Assembly: GCA_905235815.1 (NCBI GenBank)
Contig: CAJOMT010000001.1
Span: 1 to 64,000, forward strand
Length of the DNA stretch: 64,000 nucleotides
Direction of reading: 5' to 3'
Source of the DNA: an uncultured Clostridia bacterium
GTDB taxonomy: Bacteria; Bacillota; Clostridia; Christensenellales; Borkfalkiaceae
Under the pieces are notes generated by a model, which saw only the letters and a list, made by a program, of their open reading frames with translations, had not been told where the DNA came from and did no database searches. Below are positions 56,033 through 64,000 of the stretch, one piece after another. Each line of letters starts with the position of its first letter. The stretch's first letter is position 1. A program made the position numbers and the translations under genes.

Positions 56033-56713
56033 ATGAATAAAATACTTATTGTCGATGACGAGGATAAAATACGAGAGGTGCTTGCAGAGTATGCGGAATT
56101 CGAGGGTTTCGCCTCCGAGCAAGCGGCTGACGGTATGGAAGCGGTCGCCAAATGCAAAAGCGAAGATTTCGATTTGATTTTAATGGATATAATGATGCCG
56201 AAACTCGACGGCTATTCTGCGGTAAAAGAAATAAAGAAGATAAAGGATATACCCGTTATAATGTTGTCGGCGAGGGGCGAAGAATACGATAAACTGTTCG
56301 GATTTGAAATCGGTGTCGACGACTATGTGGTTAAGCCGTTTTCTCCCAAAGAGGTAATGGCGAGAATAAATGCTGTTTTAAAGAGAAATAACGGTAATAA
56401 TAAGAGCGTCGGGCAAAATAGGGGAACGCTGAAATTTGACGGTTTAGAGATCGATATGCTCGGCAGAAACGTATACGTTGACGGACAAAAGGCGGAACTT
56501 ACACCGAAAGAATACGAACTGCTGTTCTATATGGTAAACAATATCGGAATAGCGCTTTCGAGGGAAAAATTGCTTGCAGACGTTTGGGGTTATGATTTTT
56601 ACGGAGACGACAGAACGGTCGATACCCATATAAAAATGCTTAGGAGCAACCTCAAACAATATAGAAAATACATAATAACGCTCAGGGGAATGGGATATAA
56701 ATTCGAGGTATGA
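56033..56713 (+). CDS. OmpR/PhoB-family response regulator
   Basis: A 226-residue regulator. Receiver domain 1-120: phosphorylated Asp in LILMDIMMPKLDG (about 52), conserved Lys in DYVVKPF. C-terminal winged helix of the OmpR type (KEYELLFYMVNN, DDRTVDTHIKMLRSNL, GMGYKFEV). It has GGAGG before the ATG and overlaps the kinase gene by ATGA. It probably controls this operon and envelope genes. Confidence 0.95.
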   Translation: MNKILIVDDEDKIREVLAEYAEFEGFASEQAADGMEAVAKCKSEDFDLILMDIMMPKLDGYSAVKEIKKIKDIPVIMLSARGEEYDKLFGFEIGVDDYVVKPFSPKEVMARINAVLKRNNGNNKSVGQNRGTLKFDGLEIDMLGRNVYVDGQKAELTPKEYELLFYMVNNIGIALSREKLLADVWGYDFYGDDRTVDTHIKMLRSNLKQYRKYIITLRGMGYKFEV

Positions 56714-58122
56714 AGAAGGGTAATTTCGGAAAACTGAAATTTAATATGTGGTTTTATTTTCTGATATTTACGGTGCTGATAATCGGACTTATATGGGTTA
56801 TACAACTCGTATTTATGGAAAATTATTACAGTAACGTAAAGACTTCGGAAATGCGGAATTACGGAGAACTTATAGACGTTGCGATAAATAACGAATCGGA
56901 TATAGAAAAACCTGCAAGAGAGTGCAGAGATAGAGGAATTTACGTCTATATATACGGTATTGAAGCAGACGGTGAAGTATACGTTTTGTATAACTCGATA
57001 GAGGATTGCGACGACTTGCTTTTGTTGGACGCAACGCAGAACCTGCTTAGGGAAAACGCAGAAGATTATATAGGCGTATATAAGAGCGGAAACTACAAAA
57101 GACGAGGGGATTTATACTACGTTTCGAAAACGGATTATAAAGGCGAGAAAGCGTATTTGATACTCACTTGTTCGCATAACGGAATGGCGGACGTATTGAG
57201 CGTAATGCACATTTTGCTGGCAGTGATTACCGTAGTGGTGCTCGTGATAAGTTTTATTTTGGCGTGGTATTTTTCGAGTAAACTGTCTAAACCCATAGAC
57301 GAGATGTCTTTAACTGCGAAGAAATGGGCGGAAGGCGATAATACTGCGGTGTTCGAGGTCGGTAATTCTTATACTGAAATAACCGAACTTGCCGACGCTT
57401 TGAACTATGCGAAAGAGGAAGTATCGAGGTCGGGCGAATTGCAGAGGGATCTGCTTGCCAACGTATCTCACGATTTAAAGACTCCGCTTACGATGATAAA
57501 GGCGTACGCCGAAATGATAAAGGATATTTCGGGAGACAATAAGGAAAAGAGAGAAAAGCATACTCAAGTTATAATCGACGAAGCGGACAGGCTGACGATG
57601 CTCGTTAACGATATACTCAATCTTTCCAAACTTCAGTCGTCGGTAGACGATTTGACGATGACCGAAATAAATTTGTCCGAACTTACCGAGCGTGTTATCG
57701 GCAGGTTTTCGGATTACGTAGAGAACAAAGGTTATAAGATCGAAGCGGGGATAGCGCCGGATCTTATTACGATAGCGGACGAGAAGAAAGTGGAGCAAGT
57801 AATATATAATCTTCTCGGCAACTCGATAAATTATACGGGCGAAGATATGACGGTAAAAGTTTATCTGACGGCAGAGAACGATAAAATTCTGCTTGAAATA
57901 ATCGATTCCGGAAAGGGCATAAGCGAGGAGGCAATGGATACCATTTGGGAGAGGTATTACAGGTTTTCCGAGACGAATACGAGGCCGGTTAAAGGTACGG
58001 GACTTGGGCTATCGATAGTAAAGGCTATATTGGACAATCATAAACTTGAATACGGCGTAAGGAGCAAGAAGGATTGCGGCAGTAATTTTTACGTTAAATT
58101 CAATAGGGTAAGAAATGAATAA
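56710..58122 (+). CDS. Sensor histidine kinase
   Basis: A 470-residue membrane kinase. TM1 about 13-38, an extracytoplasmic sensor domain (about 40-165), TM2 about 168-190, HAMP about 190-245, HisKA with phosphorylated His in NVSHDLKTPLTMIKAYAEM, and the ATPase domain with NLLGNSINYTG, DSGKGIS and GTGLGLSIV. Partner of the response regulator upstream; its stop overlaps the next gene by 8 bases. Signal unknown. Confidence 0.94.
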   Translation: MKKGNFGKLKFNMWFYFLIFTVLIIGLIWVIQLVFMENYYSNVKTSEMRNYGELIDVAINNESDIEKPARECRDRGIYVYIYGIEADGEVYVLYNSIEDCDDLLLLDATQNLLRENAEDYIGVYKSGNYKRRGDLYYVSKTDYKGEKAYLILTCSHNGMADVLSVMHILLAVITVVVLVISFILAWYFSSKLSKPIDEMSLTAKKWAEGDNTAVFEVGNSYTEITELADALNYAKEEVSRSGELQRDLLANVSHDLKTPLTMIKAYAEMIKDISGDNKEKREKHTQVIIDEADRLTMLVNDILNLSKLQSSVDDLTMTEINLSELTERVIGRFSDYVENKGYKIEAGIAPDLITIADEKKVEQVIYNLLGNSINYTGEDMTVKVYLTAENDKILLEIIDSGKGISEEAMDTIWERYYRFSETNTRPVKGTGLGLSIVKAILDNHKLEYGVRSKKDCGSNFYVKFNRVRNE

Positions 58123-59125
58123 CGACTATTTAAGGGTGAATTCAAAAGAGGAACAAGAGGGCGTAACCGAGGGGAAGTATGCGGCGAAAGCAGAGGTAAA
58201 AAACGAAAATTCAAACGGCAATACGACTCTTTTTTCGCTTTTTAATTTCAAGAAGGCGCATAGTAAAGATACGACGACCAACTTTTCGGTAACGGCGAAA
58301 GTGTTTTTGCCGTTCGTCTTTGCCATAAGTGCGGCGATGTTTTTGCTTCTCGTGGCGTTTGTGGTAAAGGGCGTCGAACTGCTTATTATTGCTTCGCTTA
58401 TAACTGCGGTGATAATGCCGCTTTTGTTTATGTCGTTTTTTTACGAACTGAACAGTCAGAGGAACGTTTCGGCAGTCGACATATTATGCGGATTAGTTAT
58501 AGGTATTGCGTATTTCGTACTGATTGCGGAAATTTACGAGCATACTGTATCTTATCTGAACAATATCGAGAGATTTACCGAAATTATCTTTGCCGTTATA
58601 AGCGATCTCGGCTTGTTTTTGATAAGTCTGCTGTTTGTAAGGGTACCGAAAAAAGCGAACGTTTTCGGCTCGATGCTTTTGGTTATAAGCGTATTTTCGG
58701 GCTTCGTATTTGCGAGGACAGCGATAGTCGTTATCGACTCGCTTTTTACGAGCGCACAGATAGGAACGGATAATCCGTATCCCGTGCTTGCAATAATACG
58801 TTCGGGCGAATATTTCGATAAAGTTGTATCAGACTATGTGGTTGCGCTTATAAAATTCGGTATTTACGAGTCGTTTTTGTATTTTACGTGGGCGATAATA
58901 ATCGGCGGCGTAATCGTATTGAGAATGTCTCCGGTTAAAGTTATTTACAGAGATTCTTCTCTGTATTTGCTCATCGCCTTGCAGATATTGCTGAACATAC
59001 TTCTCGTCATCGGATCGTCGCTACTATTACTCAGTATAATACTGAACGTTGCGTGCGTAGTATTGTCGCTCATAGTATCCGTCAAGGTGCTAAACTATAT
59101 AATTTCAACTAACGTTACCAAATAA
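58115..59125 (+). CDS. Polytopic membrane protein of unknown function
   Basis: 336 residues: a polar N terminus (about 1-60) and about eight hydrophobic helices. The segment VDILCGLVIGIAYFVLIAEI vaguely recalls PrsW-type intramembrane proteases (D...G...G..F...E), but I see no EExxK-like motif, so this is a weak hint. It overlaps the kinase gene and precedes the Lgt-type gene, so it probably belongs to the same envelope-related operon. Confidence 0.65.
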   Translation: MNNDYLRVNSKEEQEGVTEGKYAAKAEVKNENSNGNTTLFSLFNFKKAHSKDTTTNFSVTAKVFLPFVFAISAAMFLLLVAFVVKGVELLIIASLITAVIMPLLFMSFFYELNSQRNVSAVDILCGLVIGIAYFVLIAEIYEHTVSYLNNIERFTEIIFAVISDLGLFLISLLFVRVPKKANVFGSMLLVISVFSGFVFARTAIVVIDSLFTSAQIGTDNPYPVLAIIRSGEYFDKVVSDYVVALIKFGIYESFLYFTWAIIIGGVIVLRMSPVKVIYRDSSLYLLIALQILLNILLVIGSSLLLLSIILNVACVVLSLIVSVKVLNYIISTNVTK

Positions 59126-59141
59126 GTCAATAGGGGGGCTT

Positions 59142-59912
59142 ATGTATCCGTACGAATTGTTTTGGGGAATAGATTTATACGATATATTTATGGTGATCGG
59201 AATAATATCCGCTATCATCGTGTACGATAAGTATATAGAAAAACGCAATATTCCCGCAAAAGTCAGAGATTTTTATTTGATAATAGGCGTGGTGTCGATA
59301 GTTGTCGGCATATATAGCGCAGAACTTTTTCAATCGCTGTTCAATTACATTAAAACGGGCGTTTTCGTGTGGCAAGGTTTGACGTTTTACGGCGGAATAA
59401 TCGGCGGCGTAGCGACGTTTATTATTTGTCTGTTTGCGTTCGGAAAGATATTTTTCAAAGAAAAAGAACATTTGACAAATTTCAGGCACGTCTACGAAGT
59501 TGCGCCTTGCTGTATTACGATAGCGCACGCATTCGGACGTATAGGCTGTTTGATGGCAGGTTGCTGTTACGGTGCGAAAACAGACGGTTTTCCGGGAATA
59601 TATATGCCGCAAAACGGCGGATATTTCATACCTATACAGCTTTATGAATCGTTATTTTTGTTTGCGCTTTTCATCGTGCTTTCTTATCTTTACAAAAAGA
59701 ATAACAGTTATACGTTTATCGTATATTTGATTTCTTACGGCGCATGGCGTTTTGTGATAGAGTTTTTCAGGGCAGACGAGCGTGGCGCATTTATACCGGG
59801 GCTTACCCCTGCGCAAGCGATTTCGCTTTTGGCGATAGCGGTCGGTATCGGAATGGCGATATATAAAGCAGTCAAAGATAGCGGTAACAAATCGGCTGAA
59901 AAAAATTCATAA
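59142..59912 (+). CDS. Prolipoprotein diacylglyceryl transferase-like protein
   Basis: A 256-residue polytopic protein with the Lgt signature: GLTFYGGIIGG, then HAFGRIGCLMAGCCYG (around 127-142), and WRFVIEFFRADERG near the C terminus. Lgt transfers diacylglycerol from phosphatidylglycerol to the lipobox Cys of lipoproteins. It lies behind a two-component system rather than with the usual hprK or trxB neighbours, so it may be a second, regulated copy or a paralogue with a different acceptor. GGGGGG precedes the ATG. Confidence 0.8.
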   Translation: MYPYELFWGIDLYDIFMVIGIISAIIVYDKYIEKRNIPAKVRDFYLIIGVVSIVVGIYSAELFQSLFNYIKTGVFVWQGLTFYGGIIGGVATFIICLFAFGKIFFKEKEHLTNFRHVYEVAPCCITIAHAFGRIGCLMAGCCYGAKTDGFPGIYMPQNGGYFIPIQLYESLFLFALFIVLSYLYKKNNSYTFIVYLISYGAWRFVIEFFRADERGAFIPGLTPAQAISLLAIAVGIGMAIYKAVKDSGNKSAEKNS

Positions 59913-59928
59913 AAAATCAAAAAATGAG

Positions 59929-59967
59929 AAACGCTCTCCGAAAGTATTTGCCTTTCGGGGAGCGTTT
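59929..59967. terminator. Bidirectional terminator between the Lgt-type gene and the AraC gene
   Basis: Sixteen-bp stem (59929-59944 with 59952-59967, one G-T pair) with a 7-base loop. The last base is the end of the AraC stop codon. Confidence 0.85.
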
Positions 59968-60845
59968 TAAAGTATACTGTTTTTATATTCTCTCGGCGTC
60001 ATCGTAGTTATTCGCTTAAACGTCTTAGTAAAGTGCGGCAGAGAGTCGAAGCATAAGAGGTTCGCTATTTCTGAGAAGTTCTTGTTTTCGCGAATAAGCG
60101 TTTTGCTCTCGTCGATTTTGAGTTCCAGATAATAATTTATAATGGTTTTGTCTGTTTTTTTCTTGAAAGTTTTGCATAGCGTTGTCTTGCCGTAGTGAAG
60201 CGATTCGGAAATTTCATCGAGGCTTAATTTTTTATAAAGACTATTCTGCAAAATATTGATTATTTCATCTTCGAGAGAGTCAGAAGTTTCAACTTTTGAT
60301 ATAAAGACCGCAGAAGACGATGGTTTAGCCGTTTCGTACCTGATTATTTTAATGAGCAGTTCTTCGAGATTGTTCTTTATAACCTGCGCCCCGCCTATAC
60401 TCGGGTTGTCTTTTAAGACAAGTTGGTTTAAATTCGGATCGAAATCGGGGATAACGAACGTATTTTTCGCCTCCGTCATAATTGACGAGAGCAGAAATCT
60501 CAATTCTTCCGGCAAGGCAAAATGCTTGTCTTTAAAGTAATTCATAGTTTTAGACTTGCACTCGAAACTTATTATAAAAATGTTTGCCGGGTTAACGTTG
60601 TCGCACTTGACGCTGTGCCCGACGCTCGGCGCCAAAAATATAATTTCTCCCTTTTTCAAGTTGTACACTTTATCGTTTACGGTTACGTAGACTTCGTTTT
60701 TATCGCAATAAATAATTTCCCAGAAATTGTGTTGTTCTTCGGGGAATTCATAGTTTTTGTCGAGTTTTTGATAATGTATGGTAACGATTTTCGAAATGTT
60801 TAACAGGCTCGAAATCTTATACATATAAAAAGATTTGTTTTCCAT
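59967..60845 (-). CDS. AraC-family transcriptional regulator
   Basis: A 292-residue regulator: cupin-like sensor domain (about 20-150; LKKGEIIFLAPSVGHSV) and a C-terminal double HTH (SLDEISESLHYGKTTLCKTF and FSEIANLLCFDSLPHFTKTFKRITTMTPREYK). Divergent from the ROK kinase-nagB-nagA operon across 143 bases, so it probably controls that operon in response to an amino sugar. Promoter TTGCAA-17-TATAAT on the minus strand at 60883-60855. Confidence 0.93.
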   Translation of the reverse strand: MENKSFYMYKISSLLNISKIVTIHYQKLDKNYEFPEEQHNFWEIIYCDKNEVYVTVNDKVYNLKKGEIIFLAPSVGHSVKCDNVNPANIFIISFECKSKTMNYFKDKHFALPEELRFLLSSIMTEAKNTFVIPDFDPNLNQLVLKDNPSIGGAQVIKNNLEELLIKIIRYETAKPSSSAVFISKVETSDSLEDEIINILQNSLYKKLSLDEISESLHYGKTTLCKTFKKKTDKTIINYYLELKIDESKTLIRENKNFSEIANLLCFDSLPHFTKTFKRITTMTPREYKNSIL

Positions 60846-60854
60846 AACGAAATC

Positions 60855-60883
60855 ATTATATCAAATCTTCGGCTGTTTTGCAA
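60855..60883 (-). promoter_or_regulatory. Promoter of the AraC gene
   Basis: TTGCAA (60883-60878), 17 bases, TATAAT (60860-60855) on the minus strand. Confidence 0.75.
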
Positions 60884-60940
60884 TATATTTTAAATATTTT
60901 TTTTCGGAAATATTATATAAATTTATTGAAATATTTTCTA

Positions 60941-60969
60941 TTCGCAAAGTAATAATAAAGGTATATAAT
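60941..60969 (+). promoter_or_regulatory. Promoter of the ROK kinase-nagB-nagA operon
   Basis: TTCGCA (60941-60946), 17 bases, TATAAT (60964-60969). GAAATATT occurs twice upstream (from about 60907 and 60929), a candidate AraC-type binding pair. The poor -35 fits an activated promoter. Confidence 0.6.
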
Positions 60970-60988
60970 ATAGTCGGAGGGACGACAA

Positions 60989-62347
60989 ATGATATTCAAA
61001 CCTGTGTTGGATAAAAATTTCAAGCCTATGGCGGTAGAGTTTAAAAATTTTATCGAAGAAGCAAAAAAAAGCGATAATCATCTGCTTGAAATATGCGTCG
61101 AGAGGAACGACGGATATAATTATATATTTTCTTTTCCGGTATTTTCAGGCAAGGCCGAACTTGACAGAAACATCAAGATGGCGGATAGGATAATAAAGAG
61201 CATATTGTGGGTTGTCGGAGGATATAAAATATATATTCGCGGCGACAAGGCCATTTATGATAACATAAAGAAAGCGTATTCTATGGGCGGTTCGAGAGAG
61301 TTCGACAAACTGTTTATGGAACGCGTTTACGAAAGCGAATTCGAAGTAATTTACTGCGATAAAGATTTTCCGAAAGAGAAGAAGTGCAATCTGTCTGTCG
61401 GCGGACATTTAGACGGTTGCAGAATAGGATTTGACGCCGGCGGCAGCGACAGAAAAGTCAGTGCGGTAATCGACGGAAAAGTCGTTTACAGTGAAGAAGT
61501 TGTTTGGTTTCCGAAGATAAATTCGGATCCCGAATACCATAGAAAAGAGATTTTAGCCGCAATGCGCCAAGCGGCGTCGAAGATGCCGAGGGTTGATGCG
61601 ATAGGCGTATCTAGCGCAGGCGTTTACGTAAACAATAAAATAATGGTAGCGTCTTTGTTTTTAAAGGTCAGCGACGAAGATTTCGAGAAGAAAGTCAAGA
61701 CTATGTACATTGATATAGCGAACGAAATGGGCGCACCGCTTGAAGTGGCGAACGACGGCGACGTAACGGCGCTTGCCGGCGCTATCGATTTAGGCGATAA
61801 CGAGGTTTTGGGAATCGCTATGGGAACCAGCGAGGCGGTAGGATATATCAATTCCGACGGCGGTCTTAACGGTTGGCTTTCTGAACTTGCGTTTGTTCCC
61901 GTAGATTTTGACGATTCGGCTATGGTGGACGAATGGAGCGGAGATTACGGCTGCGGAGTTAAGTACTTTTCGCAAGACGGCGTAATTAAACTTGCCGAAC
62001 TCGGCGGCTACAAATTCGAGGACGGTTTAAGCCCTGCGGAGAAACTCAAAGTCATTCAAAAACTTATGGCAGAGGGTTCGCCTTTGGCAAGGCAGATCTA
62101 CGAAGATATAGGCGTATATCTCGGTTATACGTTGCCGTTTTATGCGATGTTCTATGATATAAAACACGTCTTACTGCTCGGCAGAGTAACCAGCGGCGAG
62201 GGCGGCAATATCATAATGAATAAGGCTGCGGAAGTATTGAAAGAGGAATATCCCGAACTTAAATTCAAAATAGAAATGCCCGACGAGAATAACAGAAGGG
62301 TAGGTCAAAGTATAGCGGCTGCGTCGCTTGCCGCAAGCAGAAAATAA
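60989..62347 (+). CDS. ROK-like sugar kinase with an N-terminal extension
   Basis: A 452-residue protein. Residues about 1-145 form an extension of unknown function; the kinase part starts with RIGFDAGGSDRKVSAVIDG (phosphate-1), then AIGVSSAGVYV, VANDGDVTALAGAI (catalytic Asp region) and LGIAMGTSEAVGYI. The CGxxGCxE zinc motif of classical ROK kinases is not visible, so it is a divergent member. Upstream of nagB and nagA; phosphorylating GlcNAc, ManNAc or a related sugar is likely. GGAGGG precedes the ATG. Confidence 0.8.
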   Translation: MIFKPVLDKNFKPMAVEFKNFIEEAKKSDNHLLEICVERNDGYNYIFSFPVFSGKAELDRNIKMADRIIKSILWVVGGYKIYIRGDKAIYDNIKKAYSMGGSREFDKLFMERVYESEFEVIYCDKDFPKEKKCNLSVGGHLDGCRIGFDAGGSDRKVSAVIDGKVVYSEEVVWFPKINSDPEYHRKEILAAMRQAASKMPRVDAIGVSSAGVYVNNKIMVASLFLKVSDEDFEKKVKTMYIDIANEMGAPLEVANDGDVTALAGAIDLGDNEVLGIAMGTSEAVGYINSDGGLNGWLSELAFVPVDFDDSAMVDEWSGDYGCGVKYFSQDGVIKLAELGGYKFEDGLSPAEKLKVIQKLMAEGSPLARQIYEDIGVYLGYTLPFYAMFYDIKHVLLLGRVTSGEGGNIIMNKAAEVLKEEYPELKFKIEMPDENNRRVGQSIAAASLAASRK

Positions 62348-62363
62348 AAAAGGAGAGAATAAA

Positions 62364-63089
62364 ATGAAGGTAATTATAGCTAAAGATTATGAAGAAATGA
62401 GCAAAAAGGCTTTTGAAGTAATGTCGGAAACGATAAAGAGCAATCCGCAAGCGGTAATAGGATTGGCTACGGGTTCTACTCCCATCGGACTTTATAAAAA
62501 TATGATAAAGGACCACGAGGAGAACGGTACGAGTTATAAACAAGTAAAGACCGTAAATTTGGACGAATATGCGGGACTTGATTATTCGAGCGACCAAAGT
62601 TACGTCTATTTTATGAGAGAAAACTTATTCGACCATATAGACATCGACCTCAAAAATACCAATATCGAAAACGGCAAGGCGGCGGACAGACAAGCGGAAT
62701 GCGATAGATACAATGCGCTTTTAGACAATATGCAACAAGATTTGCAAGTGCTCGGCATAGGTTCTAACGGACACATCGCTTTCAACGAGCCGGGAACTCC
62801 TTTCGGGAGCGTAACGCATATAGTAGACCTTACCGAAAGTACGATAAAGGACAATTCGAGAATGTTCAAGAGCATAGACGAAGTTCCCCGTCAAGCGTTT
62901 ACGATGGGACTTAAAAACATAATGAACGCAAAGAAGATACTCATTCTTGCAAACGGTGCGAATAAGGCCAAGGCTGTTTACGGACTCGTAAAAGGCGAAG
63001 TTACCGAAAGCCTTCCGGCGAGCATATTGCAACTTCACCCGAACTGCATACTTATAACGGACGAAGCGGCGGGAAGTTTACTTAAATGA
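62364..63089 (+). CDS. nagB: Glucosamine-6-phosphate deaminase
   Basis: A 241-residue isomerase-deaminase turning glucosamine-6-phosphate into fructose-6-phosphate and ammonia. GLATGSTPIGLYKNM, VNLDEYAGL (catalytic Asp) and LGIGSNGHIAFNEPG (His) are the signature segments. The ATG at 62364, preceded by AGGAGAG, is preferred to an in-frame upstream start inside the kinase gene. Its stop overlaps nagA by ATGA. Confidence 0.96.
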   Translation: MKVIIAKDYEEMSKKAFEVMSETIKSNPQAVIGLATGSTPIGLYKNMIKDHEENGTSYKQVKTVNLDEYAGLDYSSDQSYVYFMRENLFDHIDIDLKNTNIENGKAADRQAECDRYNALLDNMQQDLQVLGIGSNGHIAFNEPGTPFGSVTHIVDLTESTIKDNSRMFKSIDEVPRQAFTMGLKNIMNAKKILILANGANKAKAVYGLVKGEVTESLPASILQLHPNCILITDEAAGSLLK

Positions 63090-64000
63090 AAGGTTTTAAG
63101 GGCGTAAAAGCGTACGTTTACGGTAAAGGCGTTATTACTACGGATATAGGTATCGAGGACGGTAAAATCGCCTATATCGGAAACGGCGAAAAAGAAATAG
63201 AAAAAATTTGCGATATAGACGGCATTTTAGTTCCGGGATTTATCGACGAGCATATACACGGCGCAGGCGGCAGCGATGCGATGGACGCAACAAACGAGGC
63301 GCTTCAAACCATATCCGAGTATCTTGCTATGGAAGGAACGACGGGATTTTTGGCTACGACTATGACGCAGAGCAAGGAGAATATAAATAACGCTTTAAAG
63401 GCGGCTGCGAGCGCCATAAAAAATGGAAAATTCCGTGGCGCAGAAGTTTTGGGCGTGCATTTGGAAGGGCCGTTTATATCTCCTAAGCACGTAGGTGCGC
63501 AGCCTCTCGAATACGTTCTGAACCCGTCCGTTGCGGAGTTTGAAAAGTTTCAAAGAGCTGCGGAAGGGAACATAAAAATAGTTACATTGGCTCCCGAAGA
63601 AAACGGCGGCACAGAACTTACGGAGGCTCTCAAAAAACAAGGCGTCGTAGCGTCTATAGGACATACGGGCGCAACGTTTTCGGACGTAGAAAAGGCGGTC
63701 AGGAGCGGAGCGAGGAGCGTTACGCATACGTACAATGCGCAGACGGGACTTCATCACAGAGAGGCGGGAGTAGTCGGCGCGGCAATGCTGTTTAATGAAC
63801 TGAATTGCGAGATGATATGCGATGGTATACACGTGAGCATACCTGCAATAAAACTCGTAATAAAGAATAAACCGCACGATAAATTTACTCTTATAACCGA
63901 CGCAATGCGAGCGAAGGGAATGCCTGACGGCGTATCCGAACTCGGCGGACAGGAAGTATTCGTAAAGGGCGGCGAAGCGAGACTTAAAGACGGTACTTTG
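63086..64000 (+). CDS. nagA: N-acetylglucosamine-6-phosphate deacetylase (3' end outside the window)
   Basis: The frame starts at ATG 63086, overlapping the nagB stop by ATGA, and stays open for 305 codons to the window edge. Amidohydrolase motifs: GFIDEHIHGAGG (metal His), VHLEGPFISP (Glu), SIGHTGATF (His), THTYNAQTGLHHREAG, and LITDAM (catalytic Asp). It deacetylates GlcNAc-6-P to give the NagB substrate. The missing C terminus should be about 70 residues by comparison with the family length. Confidence 0.95.
   Translation, partial: MKGFKGVKAYVYGKGVITTDIGIEDGKIAYIGNGEKEIEKICDIDGILVPGFIDEHIHGAGGSDAMDATNEALQTISEYLAMEGTTGFLATTMTQSKENINNALKAAASAIKNGKFRGAEVLGVHLEGPFISPKHVGAQPLEYVLNPSVAEFEKFQRAAEGNIKIVTLAPEENGGTELTEALKKQGVVASIGHTGATFSDVEKAVRSGARSVTHTYNAQTGLHHREAGVVGAAMLFNELNCEMICDGIHVSIPAIKLVIKNKPHDKFTLITDAMRAKGMPDGVSELGGQEVFVKGGEARLKDGTL

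Overview
The window looks like chromosome from an anaerobic, endospore-forming member of the Clostridia, probably an uncultured gut-type lineage. The evidence is the gene content: a yabP-yabQ-divIC sporulation and division cluster, a MurQ plus BadF-type (MurK-like) kinase pair, pta-ackA, a reverse-type rubrerythrin, TldD/TldE, Gram-positive style promoters and Shine-Dalgarno sites, and many TTG/GTG starts. I cannot name a genus. Most of the window is housekeeping; the accessory material is concentrated in the first 9.2 kb, with smaller islands at 45-48.4 kb and 60-64 kb.

Layout. 1-4514: the end of one surface protein and a complete 1262-residue one. Both carry FIVAR-like repeats and end in the same Gly-Cys / hydrophobic / basic C-terminal signal. 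4598-8783: an operon of a cytoplasmic TIM-barrel glycosidase, murQ and a MurK-like kinase. 8784-9244: noncoding DNA packed with hairpins and with copies of the 3' end of the neighbouring tRNA-Ala(CGC), which lies at 9245-9320. 9390-12947: tmcAL (minus strand), then pta and ackA. 13022-18635: yceD-rpmF, an EamA transporter, rubrerythrin, an unknown membrane protein, a phosphoesterase and an EIIC-like permease. 18675-21412: yabP, yabQ, divIC (deeply overlapping yabQ), a Ppx/GppA phosphatase and an M50 protease. 21526-26057: gyrB-gyrA. 26167-28838: tldD-tldE (minus). 29080-32067: lon-engB. 32140-34575: an M18 aminopeptidase (minus) and alr. 34648-43982: a long co-directional run of aspS, yqeY, three small membrane proteins, uvrB, a membrane protein, uvrA and a membrane protein. 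44045-44992: class II fructose-bisphosphate aldolase (minus). 45061-47939: a structured leader, a TM1266-type small protein and an NMT1/SsuA-type ABC transporter. 48039-53541: MazF, dCMP deaminase, cyclophilin, an M19 dipeptidase, purB, a small protein and a GH20 enzyme. 53605-54963: gdhA (minus). 55157-59912: an S51 peptidase, then a two-component system with a membrane protein and an Lgt-type enzyme. 59967-64000: an AraC regulator (minus) divergent from a ROK kinase-nagB-nagA operon that runs off the window.

How the genes fit together. A recurring theme is amino-sugar and cell-wall sugar salvage. MurK/MurQ convert MurNAc to GlcNAc-6-P, NagA/NagB take GlcNAc-6-P to fructose-6-P, aldolase handles the glycolytic product, and Pta/AckA conserve energy as ATP with acetate as product. 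Two glycosidases without signal peptides (at 4598 and 51937) could supply the sugars inside the cell. The most unusual features are the shared Cys-containing C-terminal signal, the tRNA-tail hairpin cassette at 8832-9265, the 248-nt out-of-frame yabQ/divIC overlap, the structured leader and palindromic operator in front of the TM1266/ABC transporter operon, and a pair of tail-anchored winged-helix-like proteins at 37191-37899. No CRISPR array, transposase, integrase or rRNA was seen.
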